Source: Mycobacteroides abscessus ATCC 19977
GTDB lineage: Bacteria > Actinomycetota > Actinomycetes > Mycobacteriales > Mycobacteriaceae
NCBI RefSeq assembly: GCF_000069185.1
Contig: NC_010397.1
Coordinates: 868,001 to 932,000 of the forward strand
Length of the DNA stretch: 64,000 nt
Direction: 5' to 3'
Shown here: piece after piece, positions 54,416 to 64,000 of the stretch
How the letters are laid out: each line of letters starts with the position of its first letter
How positions within the stretch are numbered: position 1 is the first letter of the stretch
The notes under the pieces: model-generated
Told to the model about the DNA's origin: nothing
The model's input: the letters and a program-made list of their open reading frames with translations, nothing else
Database searches by the model: none
Position numbers and translations under genes: made by a program

Positions 54416-56094
54416 TGCCGCACGTCGTCACCCAGGCGTGCTGTAACGAGGGCTCCTGCGTTTACGCATGCCCGGTGAACTGCATCCACCCCACGCCTGA
54501 CGAGCCTGATTTCCTCAAGGCAGAGATGCTGCACATCGATGCCTCGGCATGTGTCGATTGCGGTGCCTGCGTTGCTGCCTGCCCGGTAGATGCCATCAAG
54601 CCGGACTCGACCCTCAAGGAAGAGCAGCTGCCCTTCCTGCGGATCAATTCCGAGTTCTACCCGCGCGAAATCCCGCGGGCCAGTTTGGCTCCGGTCATTC
54701 AAGCGCCACCGGTGCGCGGGACCAGCGCGCTGAAGGTGGCTATCGTGGGCTCGGGCCCGGCGGCCATGTACGCCGCCGACGAGCTGTTGACCCAGCCGAA
54801 TGTGAAGGTCAACATGTTCGAAAGGCTGCCTGCTCCATATGGTTTGGTGCGTGCAGGGGTGGCCCCAGACCACCAGCAGACCAAGCGGGTGACCAAGCTG
54901 TTCGACACGATGGCCGCACAGCCCAACTTCGAGTTCTTCCTGAACGTCGAGGTGGGCAAGGACATCACCCACGAGGAACTGCTGGCGCATCACCACGCGG
55001 TGATCTACTCCGTCGGTGCGTCCTCGGACCGTCGTCTGGACATCCCGGGGATCGAGCTGCCGGGCAATGCCACCGCTACCCAGGTGGTCGCGTGGATCAA
55101 CGCGCATCCCGACTACGCCGACTTCCGCGTCGACCTGGACCACGAACGTGCGGTCGTCATCGGTAACGGAAACGTGGCCCTGGACGTCGCTCGGGTGCTC
55201 ACCGGAGACGTCGAGCGCCTTGCGCGCACCGACATCTCGGACACCGCGCTGACCGCGCTGCGCAGCAGCAAGCTGCGCGAGGTGGTCATCGTCGGGCGAC
55301 GCGGCCCCGAGCATTCGGCGTTCACGCTGCCCGAACTCCTCGGGCTGGTCGGACTGCCTGACATGACGGTTGTCGTCGACCAAGAGACCGCGGACCTCGT
55401 GGACCAAGCGTTGCAGACGCATCTGGAACCCCTGACCCGGCAGAAGCTGGAAGTCCTCAGTACCTGCCCACGTGAGGCGCGGGAGCCGGGCGGAAAGACC
55501 ATCCGCTTCGCCTACAACCGCACTCCGGCCAGGGTGCTGGGGGAGGACCGCGTCGAGGCCATCGAGTTCCAGCATGGGGATACCACCGACACCATCAAGG
55601 CGGGCCTGTTCCTGACCTCGATCGGCTATCGCGGTGTCCCGATGCCCGACGTGCCCTTCGACAGCCAGCGCGGGACCATCCCGAATGAGCAAGGACGCGT
55701 CAAGGATTCGTCCACCGGCCAGGCGCATCCCGGCACCTACGTGGCCGGGTGGATCAAACGCGGTCCGACCGGATTCATCGGGACCAACAAGTCCTGTTCG
55801 CAGCAGACCGTCACCTCGCTGGTGGAGGATTACAACAACGGGCTACTCGCCGATCCGCCGCAACGGTTGTCCGGCCTTTCCAAGGTGATTCAGCGGCGCC
55901 AGCCGACGATCATCGGCCACGACGGGTGGCTGGCCATCGACCGCGCGGAAATCGCGCGTGGTAAGGGTGCAGGACGGCCGCGCGACAAGTTTGTCTCGGT
56001 GCCCGAGATGCTGCGCGTGGCCGCGGATGCCCCGCAACCACCGTTGTGGCGCAAGGCGATTCGCGGCTCCGCGCTGGAGGACCTGCTGCGGTAG
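54415..56094 (+). CDS. fprB: Ferredoxin/ferredoxin-NADP reductase fusion FprB
   Basis: 559 residues. Residues 1-80 form a 7Fe/8Fe ferredoxin domain: CCNEGSCVYACPVNC and CVDCGACVAACPVDAI. The rest is an adrenodoxin-reductase-type FNR: VAIVGSGPAAMYAADELL, APYGLVRAGVAPDHQQTK, VVIGNGNVALDVARVL and YVAGWIKRGPTGFIGTNK. It moves electrons between NADPH and iron-sulfur or oxygenase partners. Coupled to the AurF-like gene upstream. Corresponds to Rv0886. Confidence 0.94.
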   Translation: MPHVVTQACCNEGSCVYACPVNCIHPTPDEPDFLKAEMLHIDASACVDCGACVAACPVDAIKPDSTLKEEQLPFLRINSEFYPREIPRASLAPVIQAPPVRGTSALKVAIVGSGPAAMYAADELLTQPNVKVNMFERLPAPYGLVRAGVAPDHQQTKRVTKLFDTMAAQPNFEFFLNVEVGKDITHEELLAHHHAVIYSVGASSDRRLDIPGIELPGNATATQVVAWINAHPDYADFRVDLDHERAVVIGNGNVALDVARVLTGDVERLARTDISDTALTALRSSKLREVVIVGRRGPEHSAFTLPELLGLVGLPDMTVVVDQETADLVDQALQTHLEPLTRQKLEVLSTCPREAREPGGKTIRFAYNRTPARVLGEDRVEAIEFQHGDTTDTIKAGLFLTSIGYRGVPMPDVPFDSQRGTIPNEQGRVKDSSTGQAHPGTYVAGWIKRGPTGFIGTNKSCSQQTVTSLVEDYNNGLLADPPQRLSGLSKVIQRRQPTIIGHDGWLAIDRAEIARGKGAGRPRDKFVSVPEMLRVAADAPQPPLWRKAIRGSALEDLLR

Positions 56095-56202
56095 CGGCTA
56101 CTGGCCGCCCGCCGCGCCACCGGCCCGCCACCAAGCCCGCGACACGCCGTGTTTTGCGTGAGCGTCTCGGCGTTTGCATCAGAAACCGTAGTGTCGGCGG
56201 AC

Positions 56203-56682
56203 TTACTCGCTGCCGCCTGCCGCGTACTTCTTGAGGTCTTCGGGGTTCACGATCTTGACGGGCTGACCCAGTGACCACAGGTGCCCGAACGGGTCCTTGA
56301 TGACGCCGAAGCGATCGCCCCAGAACTGATCTTCCAGCGGCATCTCGACGGTGGCCCCGGCGTCGACGGCGCGACCGAACCAGTCGTCCACATGGGGCAC
56401 CGTGAGATGAATGGTGACCGGGGTACCCCCGAGCGCGGTGGGAGTGCTGGACTTGCCGTCGTTGTACTCCGGAAAGTCGTCGTTCATCATGATGGTCGTG
56501 CCGTTGATCTTGACGGCGGCGTGCATCACCTTGCCGTCGGGCGTCTCCAGCAGGCCGAGCTCTTCGGCGCCAAAGGCGTTCTTATAGAACTCGATCGCCG
56601 CGCGGGAGTCCTCGACGATGAGGTACGGGGAGACGGAGGGTTGCACTGGTGGGAGGTCGGGAGAGGTCTGCGAGGGTTCCAT
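56203..56682 (-). CDS. VOC (glyoxalase/PhnB-like) protein (Rv0887c-like)
   Basis: 159 residues. PYLIVEDSRAAIEFYKNAFG, HAAVKINGTTIMMNDDFPEY, VTIHLTVPHVDDWFGRAVDAG and WGDRFGVIKDPFGHLWSLG are the paired beta-alpha-beta modules of a PhnB-like vicinal-oxygen-chelate protein. Metal site and reaction are not certain. Convergent with fprB over 108 bases that contain GC-rich sequence but no clear strong hairpin. Confidence 0.83.
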   Translation of the reverse strand: MEPSQTSPDLPPVQPSVSPYLIVEDSRAAIEFYKNAFGAEELGLLETPDGKVMHAAVKINGTTIMMNDDFPEYNDGKSSTPTALGGTPVTIHLTVPHVDDWFGRAVDAGATVEMPLEDQFWGDRFGVIKDPFGHLWSLGQPVKIVNPEDLKKYAAGGSE

Positions 56683-56732
56683 GAAGACTCACCCAACCAC
56701 CTCACGCAGAGTGACGCCAGGAGTTCGGGTAG

Positions 56733-57869
56733 TTACGCACCGACGCGAGAGTGCAGCAGCCCGAATCCCTCGACGGATTCGATGGGGCGCGGTCCGGGCC
56801 CCACATACAGCGCGGCCGGGCGCACCAACTTGCCGAGACGTTTCTGCTCCATGATGTGCGCACTCCAGCCCGCGGTGCGGGCGCAGGTGAACATGGCGGG
56901 CATCATCCGCGTCGGCACCTGCGCGAAGTCGAGAATGACCGCCGCCCAGAACTCGACATTGGTCTCGATGACGCGATCGGGGCGGCGTTCTCGCAGCTCG
57001 GCCAGGGCAGCCTGCTCAAGGGCGGCGGCAACCTCATAGCGCGCGGCGCCCAGGCGCTTGGCGGTGCTGCGCAGCACCCGCGCGCGCGGGTCTTCGGCGC
57101 GATACACCCGGTGGCCGAAGCCCATGAGCTTTTCGCGGCGGTCCAGAATGCCCCTGATGACGCCGCGGGCATCGCCGGTCTTCTCGGCCTGCTCGATCAT
57201 CGGCAGTACGCGGGCGGGGGCGCCGCCATGCAATGGCCCGCTCATCGCTCCGACCGCGCCGGAGAGCGACGCGGCCACATCTGCGCCGGTGGAGGCGATC
57301 ACGCGGGCAGTGAACGTCGAGGCGTTCATGCCGTGCTCGGCGGCCGATACCCAGTACGCGTCAATGGCCTCGACATGCTTGGGATCGGGATCACCCTGCC
57401 AGCGGGTCATGAAACGCGATGTGACGGTTGAACATTCGTCGACAATGTGTTGCGGAACGGCGGGCAGGGAATTGCCTCGCGCCGACTGCGCGACGTACGA
57501 GAGCGCCATGACCGAGGCGCGCGCGAGCTGACTGCGCGCCACCGAATCCTCGGTGTCCAGCAGCGGCTCGAAACCCCAGATAGGTGCCAGCATGGCCAGC
57601 CCGGCCTGTACGTCCACGCGGACGTCGCCGGTGTGCACGGGGATGGGGAAAGGTTCGGCCGGTGGGAGCCCCTGTCCGAACTTGCCGTCGACCAACAGTG
57701 CCCATACATCACCGAAGGTCACCCGCTGGGCGACCAGATCCTCGATGTCGACACCGCGATAGCGCAGTGAACCACCGTCCTTGTCCGGCTCGGCGATCTC
57801 GGTGGCGAAGGCGGTTACGCCCTCCAGTCCAGGTGCGAAATCCGCTGGTAGCGGCGCTGCAACCGTCAT
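56733..57869 (-). CDS. citA: Citrate synthase CitA
   Basis: 378 residues. Catalytic residues: His in AAEHGMNASTFTARV, His in MGFGHRVYRAEDPRA and Asp in VEFWAAVILDFAQVP. This is the shorter CitA/2-methylcitrate-synthase-like group, condensing oxaloacetate with acetyl-CoA. ATG at 57869; the frame is open ten codons upstream without a good ribosome-binding site. Upstream is an inverted repeat TTGC-ACTC-GCAA. Corresponds to Rv0889c. Confidence 0.9.
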   Translation of the reverse strand: MTVAAPLPADFAPGLEGVTAFATEIAEPDKDGGSLRYRGVDIEDLVAQRVTFGDVWALLVDGKFGQGLPPAEPFPIPVHTGDVRVDVQAGLAMLAPIWGFEPLLDTEDSVARSQLARASVMALSYVAQSARGNSLPAVPQHIVDECSTVTSRFMTRWQGDPDPKHVEAIDAYWVSAAEHGMNASTFTARVIASTGADVAASLSGAVGAMSGPLHGGAPARVLPMIEQAEKTGDARGVIRGILDRREKLMGFGHRVYRAEDPRARVLRSTAKRLGAARYEVAAALEQAALAELRERRPDRVIETNVEFWAAVILDFAQVPTRMMPAMFTCARTAGWSAHIMEQKRLGKLVRPAALYVGPGPRPIESVEGFGLLHSRVGA

Positions 57870-57916
57870 GATTCTCGACTCCCTACCTGTGGGTAACAAC
57901 TCGGTAAAGGCGATTC

Positions 57917-57928
57917 TTGCACTCGCAA
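57917..57928. promoter_or_regulatory. RamB/PrpR-like inverted repeat upstream of citA
   Basis: TTGC-ACTC-GCAA, about 48 bases ahead of citA and within the citA-pdxH divergent region. RamB and PrpR of actinobacteria recognise TTTGCAAA-like sites near citrate and methylcitrate genes. The match is partial. Confidence 0.3.
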
Positions 57929-57988
57929 ATAAGGGTGCTTCTTAGTCACCCCGCAGTGCCTTATCCGGGCGCCTGTAGCGTGATTTTC

Positions 57989-58627
57989 GTGACCGAATGG
58001 CTGCGCTCTGACTACCGCCCCGGAGAAAAGGACGGCAGCGGCGATCTCGACGTCGACTGGCTCGCCGATGGCTGGCTTCCCCTGTTGCACAAATGGTTTG
58101 ATCTCGCGGTGGCCTCGGGCATCCCGGAGCCGAACGCGATGGTGCTCGCCACCGTCGACGACGGCCGACCGGTGACGCGCACGGTGCTGTGCAAGGGATT
58201 CGACGCAGCGGGTGTGACGTTCTTCTCAAACTACGATTCCGCCAAGGGACGCCAGCTGGCTGCGACACCGTATGCGAGTGTCACCTTCCCCTGGTACGCG
58301 CTGGGGCGCCAGGTCCATGTGCGTGGCCGGGTGACCAAGGTCGATCCGGCGCAGACCGCCGATTACTGGACCAATCGGCCGCGTGGATCACAGCTGGGCG
58401 CATGGGCTTCCCAGCAGTCCGCGCCCATCGAGTCGCGCGAGGCGCTGTTGGCCCAGCTTGGGGACGTCACCCAGCGGTTCGCGGGGCTGGATCAGATACC
58501 GGTGCCCCCACAGTGGGGCGGCTACGTCATCGCCCCCGAGACCGTCGAGTTCTGGCAGGGACGGGAGAATCGAGTGCATAACCGGATCGTGGTGACCGAC
58601 GGCCGGGTTGAACGGCTGCAGCCCTGA
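57989..58627 (+). CDS. pdxH: Pyridoxine/pyridoxamine 5'-phosphate oxidase
   Basis: 212 residues. It oxidises PNP and PMP to PLP with [23 protein letters not shown] and [20 protein letters not shown] form the FMN-binding part, and [18 protein letters not shown] with [13 protein letters not shown] is the substrate-binding C terminus. GTG start at 57989. It is divergent from citA; the gap-like gene follows 4 bases after its stop. In M. tuberculosis pdxH lies elsewhere (Rv2607), so this placement is lineage-specific. Confidence 0.92.
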   Translation: MTEWLRSDYRPGEKDGSGDLDVDWLADGWLPLLHKWFDLAVASGIPEPNAMVLATVDDGRPVTRTVLCKGFDAAGVTFFSNYDSAKGRQLAATPYASVTFPWYALGRQVHVRGRVTKVDPAQTADYWTNRPRGSQLGAWASQQSAPIESREALLAQLGDVTQRFAGLDQIPVPPQWGGYVIAPETVEFWQGRENRVHNRIVVTDGRVERLQP

Positions 58628-58631
58628 CCTC

Positions 58632-59285
58632 ATGTGGATCACTCTGCTGGTGATGGCGATCGCCGTCAGCTTCGAACCCTTCCGGCTGGGCATGACGGTG
58701 TTGATGCTGAATCGGCCGCGCCCGATGCTGCAGCTGCTGGCATTCCTGTCCGGTGGGTTTGTGATGGGCATGGCGGTGGGCCTGGTGGTGCTGTTCGCCT
58801 TTCGCAATGTATCGACCGGATCCGCTCACTTCACGCTGCCCCGGGTACAGATCGGTATCGGGGTGGCGGCGCTCCTGGTCGCCGCGCTCGTGGCCTCACG
58901 GCTGCGGGGGCCGGCTTCCCACGCGCAGCTGGACAAGGTCTCGGCGCGTATTCAGTCGATCGCGACGGGTGGCTCGCTCTGGGTGGCCGGGGTCGCGGGA
59001 CTGGGCATCGCGTTGCCGTCCGTGGATTTCCTGGCGGCACTGGCCGTGATCGTTGCCTCGGGCTCTCCGCCCGCCACCCAGATCAGCGCGTTGCTGATGT
59101 TCAACGTCATCGCCTTTGCGCTGGTGGAGATTCCGTTCCTGGCTCACGCGGTGGCGCCGGAGCGGACGGCCGAGGCAATGGCCAGACTCAACAGCTGGAT
59201 CCAATCCAACCGCCGCCGCAATATCGCGTTGGTGCTGACGGCGGTCGGGTGCGTATTGCTGGCCGTGGGGCTTGCCGGCATCTGA
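58632..59285 (+). CDS. GAP/Sap-family membrane protein (lipid-addressing type)
   Basis: 217 residues with six hydrophobic helices and the short polar loop LNRPRPMLQLLAFLSGGFVM of the GAP family. Members (Gap for glycopeptidolipids, Sap for sulfolipid) assist export of surface lipids together with MmpL proteins. It lies tail-to-tail with fadD23, 12 bases apart, next to a trehalose-polyphleate-type locus, so a role in that lipid's transport is plausible. ATG 4 bases after the pdxH stop. Confidence 0.78.
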   Translation: MWITLLVMAIAVSFEPFRLGMTVLMLNRPRPMLQLLAFLSGGFVMGMAVGLVVLFAFRNVSTGSAHFTLPRVQIGIGVAALLVAALVASRLRGPASHAQLDKVSARIQSIATGGSLWVAGVAGLGIALPSVDFLAALAVIVASGSPPATQISALLMFNVIAFALVEIPFLAHAVAPERTAEAMARLNSWIQSNRRRNIALVLTAVGCVLLAVGLAGI

Positions 59286-59297
59286 CACCGAGAGGGG

Positions 59298-61049
59298 CTA
59301 GGCGACGCCCACCGGGGAGTCCGCGTCCAATCGGATGAACTCATGCTGGAGATACTGCTCGACACACGAGCGGCGCCGAATCTTGCCGCTGGTGGTCGTG
59401 GGTAGCGATCCCGGTGGCACCAGCACGACATCTCCGACGTTTACCCCGTGCGCATTCGAGATCGCCGAGGTGATTTCGCTCCTGATGGCCTCGATGTCGG
59501 TATCGCTGCGCTTCTTGAGCTCGATGATGGTGACCAGCTTCTCGGTGCTGTCGAACGGAACCGAGATGGCCGCGACCCGGCCGCGGCTGATCTCCTGAAC
59601 GGTGGCCTCGATGTCCTCGGGGTAGTAATTGCGCCCGCGGATGATGAGCAGATCCTTGATGCGGCCGACGATGAACAGCTCGCCCTCGGACACGAAGCCG
59701 AGATCGCCGGTCCTGAGCCAGGGCCCCTCCGGGGTGCCGGCGGATGGGTCGGCGATCTGCGCGCCGAAGCACCGCTGCTCCTCGGGGGACTTACGCCAAT
59801 AGCCGGAAGCGACATTGTCGCCGTGCACCCAGATCTCGCCGACCACGTCCGCCGGGCACTCCCGGTGAGTGTCGCTGTCGATGATCCGCAGTACGGGGGA
59901 GTGCGGCACCTTGTACTGGACCAGCGCCGTTCCGGCCCCGGCCGCGCACCGCCGCACCCGGCCCGCCGACAGCTCCTCGACGTCGAAGTGGGCCGCGGGT
60001 GCTGTCTCGCTCCAGGTCCCGGAGGCGACGAACACCGTCGCCTCCGCCAGCCCGTAGGAGGGGCGCATCATGGAGTCCCGGAAATTGAAGTGGGCGAACC
60101 GGTCGACGAAGCGTTGCAGAGTGGCCTGCTCGACCCGCTCGGCACCGCTGATGATGCCCAGCACGCCGCCCAGGTCGAGCCCCGCCAGGTCGGCGTCGGT
60201 CGTCTTGCGGGCCGCCAGATCGAAGGCGAAGTTGGGAGCGGAGGACCAGGCGTGCGGGTTTGTGGCCAGCGCGCGCACCCAGCGCGACGGGCTTTCCAGA
60301 AAGGCCAGCGGACTGGTCAGGTCGGCCCGATAGCCGCCCAGGATCGGAGCGCAGACGCCCAGCACCAAGCCCATGTCGTGATAGAAGGGCAACCACGACA
60401 CTATCGTCGCGTTCGACGGGATGGTGCAGCCGGTGTCCACGAAGAAGCTGCGCATCAACTGCTCGAAGTTCACCTGCAGATTGCGGTGCGAGAGCATGAC
60501 GCCGGTAGGTGTCCGGGTGGAACCCGAGCTGTATTGCAGGTACGCGATGTTGGGGACGTCGCCCGGTACGAGGCTTGGCCCGGCGTCCACGTCGAGGCGC
60601 AAGGTGTCGATCTCGATGAGCTTGGGCGCGATCTCCAGGCGCGACTGGTCGACGTAGTCGCCGACATCTGACGCGACCGCGGACGTTGTGAGCACCACCG
60701 AGGGCGAGGTGTCGTCGAAGACGGCACTGACCCGGTCAAGACTCGAGCCGCGATGCGGCAAGGGAAGCGGCACCGCGATCAGTCCGGCCTGCATGGAGCC
60801 CAGGAACGCCAGGATGTATTCGAGGCTTTGCGGCGCCAGGATCAGCGCCCGGTCGCCGGGCGAGGCGTGCTGGCCGAGTTCGCGGGCCACATTGAAGGTG
60901 CGGCGAGACAGCTGAGACCAGGTGAGGCTTTCGGCGACACCGGTCGGACTGTTGGTGTAGTCGGTGAAGGTGAATGCGATGTCGTCCGGGCGCAGGCTCG
61001 CACGTCCGTGCAGCATCGACAGGATGGATGACTGGGTTGAAGGTGTCAT
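59298..61049 (-). CDS. fadD23: Long-chain fatty acyl-AMP ligase FadD23
   Basis: 583 residues, the length of FadD23 group FAALs. [19 protein letters not shown] is the ATP-binding core, [20 protein letters not shown] and [18 protein letters not shown] the FAAL signature, and [19 protein letters not shown] with [17 protein letters not shown] the hinge region. It activates fatty acids as acyl-AMP for loading onto a polyketide synthase. ATG at 61049 preceded by GACAAAACT; downstream of pe by 19 bases. Confidence 0.88.
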   Translation of the reverse strand: MTPSTQSSILSMLHGRASLRPDDIAFTFTDYTNSPTGVAESLTWSQLSRRTFNVARELGQHASPGDRALILAPQSLEYILAFLGSMQAGLIAVPLPLPHRGSSLDRVSAVFDDTSPSVVLTTSAVASDVGDYVDQSRLEIAPKLIEIDTLRLDVDAGPSLVPGDVPNIAYLQYSSGSTRTPTGVMLSHRNLQVNFEQLMRSFFVDTGCTIPSNATIVSWLPFYHDMGLVLGVCAPILGGYRADLTSPLAFLESPSRWVRALATNPHAWSSAPNFAFDLAARKTTDADLAGLDLGGVLGIISGAERVEQATLQRFVDRFAHFNFRDSMMRPSYGLAEATVFVASGTWSETAPAAHFDVEELSAGRVRRCAAGAGTALVQYKVPHSPVLRIIDSDTHRECPADVVGEIWVHGDNVASGYWRKSPEEQRCFGAQIADPSAGTPEGPWLRTGDLGFVSEGELFIVGRIKDLLIIRGRNYYPEDIEATVQEISRGRVAAISVPFDSTEKLVTIIELKKRSDTDIEAIRSEITSAISNAHGVNVGDVVLVPPGSLPTTTSGKIRRRSCVEQYLQHEFIRLDADSPVGVA

Positions 61050-61068
61050 AGTTTTGTCCAAGTCATGC

Positions 61069-62235
61069 TTAATTGGGAGGGGTCGGGCGGGTGCCGTTGC
61101 CCAGCACGGCCAGAGCGCCGCTGGTGATCTGTGAAATCGGATCGGATCCGCCACCGAATGTCGCCTGCGAGGCAGGCGCCGTCACTTCTGCGGGGTCGAA
61201 GCCCCGACGCGGGTCGACGGCGATCGGCGCCGTTGCCGGATCGTCGTTGCGCGAATAGCCCGCGTCCACCCGGGGTTGCAGAATCGCGTCGAGCCGATTC
61301 AGCGTTTCCTCCGGCACCCCGAGGTACTTGAAGCCCATCACCAGGGGAAGGTGCTGCTCGGGGATGAAATACGTCGTCGTCGTGCCGCCCCGGGAATTGG
61401 TTTCGGTCACGATGTTGCGTGCCGGAACCATCTTCGGGTTGGTGAAGGCCACCGCGGTGTGGCCGGTCGCCAAGCCGGCGATGGCATTGGCGAGCGCGAA
61501 CAGGTTGTCCGGCCGGTCCGGCCAGTCGGCGATGCTGTCGTAGGCAGAGATGAACTGGTCGGTGTGGTACTGACTGTCCACCCGAGCCGGCACCGGATAG
61601 TCCATGAAGGGCACCACGGACCCAGGAGCGAAGTTCTGGGTCAGGAAGCTCTCGCTGAAGGGACTCTTCGCGATCGGGTCACCGAACGTCGCGAAGGTCA
61701 GCGACTCCGGCTCGGGTGCGGTCGGGTCTGTGGCCAGGGCATTCTTGACCGCGTTGAGGACCAGCGCGCCCTCGGACAACCCCATCGCCGTCCCGGGGCC
61801 GCCGCTGCGTATGGCGTTCTCGAGATTGGGTTCTCCGATATCGATCGATTCGCCGATGCTGGGACCGTCCAGACCCAGGCCGGGCAGGATCTTTTCTCCG
61901 ATCGGACCGATGCCGGGGAAGAAGCGTTCCAGGGTGTGGCCCTGGACCTGACCGGCCGGATACCAGACGTTTTCCCGCTTCATGTTCGGGAACCAGTCCT
62001 TGCCGGTCATCCGGATGTACTCGTCATAGGGGATACCGAGCACGTGAGCGCCGCCGAGCGCGTACGCGGTGCGATCCGGCGCTGAGGGGGCGGCCTTGAC
62101 CGTGCCGTCCGGTGCGATCCCGGGAATGGGAGGGCCGGGAACCTGCGGGTCATCGGCGACCGCGGAAGGGATGCCGAAACATCCTGTTACGCAGGCAACT
62201 ACCAGCACTGCTGTTCCTGCGAGGAGGTTTCTCAT
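61069..62235 (-). CDS. pe: PE-PPE-domain (serine hydrolase fold) acyltransferase-like protein
   Basis: 388 residues. The nucleophile elbow [12 protein letters not shown] (GxSxG) sits near residue 130, followed by acidic and His segments of an alpha/beta hydrolase-like PE-PPE domain ([20 protein letters not shown]). The N terminus [20 protein letters not shown] is a signal sequence; both VTGC (lipobox-like) and SAVADDP (signal peptidase I site) are present. In related species the protein adds the last acyl groups to trehalose polyphleates outside the membrane. Between mmpL10 and fadD23. Confidence 0.83.
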   Translation of the reverse strand: MRNLLAGTAVLVVACVTGCFGIPSAVADDPQVPGPPIPGIAPDGTVKAAPSAPDRTAYALGGAHVLGIPYDEYIRMTGKDWFPNMKRENVWYPAGQVQGHTLERFFPGIGPIGEKILPGLGLDGPSIGESIDIGEPNLENAIRSGGPGTAMGLSEGALVLNAVKNALATDPTAPEPESLTFATFGDPIAKSPFSESFLTQNFAPGSVVPFMDYPVPARVDSQYHTDQFISAYDSIADWPDRPDNLFALANAIAGLATGHTAVAFTNPKMVPARNIVTETNSRGGTTTTYFIPEQHLPLVMGFKYLGVPEETLNRLDAILQPRVDAGYSRNDDPATAPIAVDPRRGFDPAEVTAPASQATFGGGSDPISQITSGALAVLGNGTRPTPPN

Positions 62236-62288
62236 CCGTGCTCCTGACTCAACTTCAATTTCAGTCTCACATACATAACGAGTGCTTG

Positions 62289-64000
62289 CTAACCTGCCGG
62301 CGCGGCGGCCGAGGGCTTCGCGGACGATGTCTGCCGCGCGTTGACCTGCGAAGGCCACCAGTTCGCCTTGCCGACCAATGCCGCGATGGCAGGCACCGTG
62401 ATGGTCCGGACCACGAAGGTGTCCAGCAGAATTCCCACACCGATCACGAAGCCACCCTGGACCACGATTCCGATGCTAGAGAACAGCAGACCGCCCACCG
62501 ACGCAGCGAAGATCAGTCCGGCGGCGGTGATGACGCCGCCCGTGGAGTTCAGGGCGCGGATGATGCCGTAGCGCACACTGCTCGCCGACTCGTCACGCAT
62601 TCGTGACACGAAGAGCATGTTGTAGTCGGCACCGACCGCGACCAGCACCACAAAGGCCAGTGGCGGCACGGTCCAATGCAACTGCTCTCCGAGCAGATAC
62701 TGGAATGTCAGTACTCCGATGCCGATCGCCGCGAAGTACGACAACACCACCGAACCAACCAGGTACAGGGGTGCGACGATGGCGCGCAGCAACACCATCA
62801 GCGTCAACAGAACGACGATCAGTGTCGCGGCGATGATGAATTGGATGTCGTGCTGGTAGTAGTCGCGCGTGTCGCGCAGCGCGGTGGGGAACCCGCCCAT
62901 CGAGATCGTCGCGTCGGCCAGTGTGGTGTTGGGTTGAGCGCCCTTGGCGACATCACTGATCTGGTTGACCTGGTCCATCGCTTCGGGACTGAACGGGTTC
63001 AGCTTCGTCTGCACCAGGTACCGCACGGAGTGACCATCCGGTGAGATGAACGCCTTGGCGGCTCGCTGGAAGTCCGGATTGTTCAACACCTCGGCGGGAA
63101 TGTTGAAGCCCGCCTGGGACGGGTCCGCCGCATTGGTCTTCATGGTCAGCAGGAAGTTCGATGCCTGGTTGAGCCCGTTGACGATCACCTTGATCTGCCC
63201 GACGAGCTGATCTACGCCGCCGGCCACTTGCTGACTGCCGCCGGCCAGGCGGTCGGCGCCCTGTCGCAACTGGTTGAGCCCGGCTTGCGGGCCACCGGGC
63301 TTGTCCAGGCCCATGGCATGCAGTCCGTTGACGACACTCAGTAGGGAGGCGTTGAGCTTGGTGACCGTGGTGGACAGCGTCGCCTTGTTGCCCGGGGAGT
63401 TGCCGAGCTGATGAGCGAGCCGTTCGATCTCATCGAGGCGACCGCTGTTGCGCTCGCCGACCAGCCGCTCGAACTGGCCGCGGGTGTTGCTGCATGAGGT
63501 GTCGGCATCGCAGATCGGATTGCCTTGCAGCGCCGCCAGAACGGGGTTGATCCAGCCGAACATGTCCTTCGCGGCGGAGAAGTTCCACCCCATGTCGTTG
63601 GCCAGCGCGTTGATTTCGTCGACGAGTTTGGCGGCGTTGTCCACGTTCCGTACCAGTTCGTCGCCGCCGGATTTCGTCTTCAACGAGTTCGACGCTTCGA
63701 GCAGGCTCTGCAGACCGGGGGTGATCTTGTTGAGCTGATTACGCAGATCGGTAAGGCTGCCGGCCAGGGTGTTGGCGCCTGAGGTGAGCCGGTTGAGGTC
63801 GCTGCTGCGCTGGTTGATCTGGTTGGAGCCGTCCGCCAGCCGGGTGCCCACGAGTCCGGCCTGATAGGTGGCCCTGAACTCGGGCGGCACCTCGCCGAGG
63901 GGGCGGGTGACACCACTGACCAGGCCGACGTCCGGTAGCTGCGCGATGCGAGAAGCCATCTGCTCCAAGTCGGCGAGAGCCTGCGGAGTGCGCAAGTCGC
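62289..64000 (-). CDS. mmpL10: MmpL family lipid transporter, 3' part (MmpL10-like)
   Basis: At least 568 residues visible; the 5' end lies beyond the window. The visible part starts in the first extracytoplasmic region with a long helical segment (about 63100-63900) and continues to the second transmembrane block: [40 protein letters not shown] (proton-relay Asp-Tyr) and [20 protein letters not shown]. It belongs to the RND/MmpL superfamily. The mmpL-pe-fadD23 order is that of the trehalose polyphleate locus, so MmpL10 is the likely identity. Confidence 0.87.
   Translation of the reverse strand, partial: DLRTPQALADLEQMASRIAQLPDVGLVSGVTRPLGEVPPEFRATYQAGLVGTRLADGSNQINQRSSDLNRLTSGANTLAGSLTDLRNQLNKITPGLQSLLEASNSLKTKSGGDELVRNVDNAAKLVDEINALANDMGWNFSAAKDMFGWINPVLAALQGNPICDADTSCSNTRGQFERLVGERNSGRLDEIERLAHQLGNSPGNKATLSTTVTKLNASLLSVVNGLHAMGLDKPGGPQAGLNQLRQGADRLAGGSQQVAGGVDQLVGQIKVIVNGLNQASNFLLTMKTNAADPSQAGFNIPAEVLNNPDFQRAAKAFISPDGHSVRYLVQTKLNPFSPEAMDQVNQISDVAKGAQPNTTLADATISMGGFPTALRDTRDYYQHDIQFIIAATLIVVLLTLMVLLRAIVAPLYLVGSVVLSYFAAIGIGVLTFQYLLGEQLHWTVPPLAFVVLVAVGADYNMLFVSRMRDESASSVRYGIIRALNSTGGVITAAGLIFAASVGGLLFSSIGIVVQGGFVIGVGILLDTFVVRTITVPAIAALVGKANWWPSQVNARQTSSAKPSAAAPAG

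Noticed and set aside
61069..62235. Calling this gene a PE/PPE family antigen
   Set aside because: It lacks the N-terminal PE or PPE domains; only the PE-PPE hydrolase-like domain is present, which fits the locus-specific name pe.

Overview
The window is GC-rich actinobacterial DNA. Its two ends follow the gene order of a conserved mycobacterial chromosome segment (the Mycobacterium tuberculosis Rv0868c-Rv0889c neighbourhood). The trehalose-polyphleate-type locus at the right edge and the large catabolic block in the middle point to a rapidly growing mycobacterium, most likely of the M. abscessus/chelonae group. The species call is inference from gene content. I see no rRNA, tRNA, CRISPR array, insertion sequence or phage gene.

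Layout. (1) 1-12135, core block: moaD-moaA, cspB, an AlkD-like repair protein, a membrane-anchored DUF2771 protein coupled to an MFS transporter, DUF3027, SRPBCC, DUF2530, MarR-MFS, a SpoU-type RNA methyltransferase, DUF2537, sepH, two tandem LpqH-like lipoproteins and two DUF202 membrane proteins. (2) 12146-18501, tyrosine/homogentisate catabolism: a frameshifted AraC-regulator remnant, then fahA, an unknown enzyme-like gene and hmgA in one overlapping operon, with MarR and Lrp/AsnC regulators and hpd. (3) 18622-23986, a branched-chain 2-oxoacid dehydrogenase operon (bkdA-bkdB-bkdC-lpd) with a divergent Lrp/AsnC regulator. (4) 24071-37415, a complete phenylacetate pathway: paaZ, TetR regulator, thiolase, paaF, paaH, paaG, paaABCDE, paaK, PucR-type regulator. 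Three copies of one 18-bp motif lie in front of paaZ, between the regulator and the thiolase, and in front of paaA. (5) 37473-43721, a P450, 2Fe-2S ferredoxin and ferredoxin reductase with a FAH-family hydrolase, a cytoplasmic deacetylase-like protein and an exported lipase-like protein. (6) 44226-48778, a saccharopine-dehydrogenase-like protein with a PaaX-type regulator, a membrane protein with an alpha/beta hydrolase, and ohr-ohrR with a perfect 18-bp palindrome. (7) 48845-51963, a GT2-GtrA fusion coupled to an ArnT-like glycosyltransferase. (8) 52044-58627, core block again: serC, AurF-like diiron protein plus fprB, a VOC protein, citA, pdxH. (9) 58632-64000, a gap-like gene, then fadD23, pe and the 3' part of mmpL10.

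How the parts work together. Tyrosine passes through HPPD, homogentisate dioxygenase and fumarylacetoacetase to fumarate and acetoacetate. Branched-chain amino acids feed Bkd. Phenylacetyl-CoA is epoxidised, ring-opened and beta-oxidised to acetyl-CoA and succinyl-CoA. All end in central carbon metabolism. In M. tuberculosis sepH and serC are neighbours; here about 42 kb of mainly catabolic genes lies between them, so the middle looks like a lineage-specific insertion, or a block lost from M. tuberculosis, inside a conserved frame. The least explained elements are the gene between hmgA and fahA, the P450-centred cluster, the saccharopine-dehydrogenase/PaaX pair and the diiron protein fused translationally to fprB.
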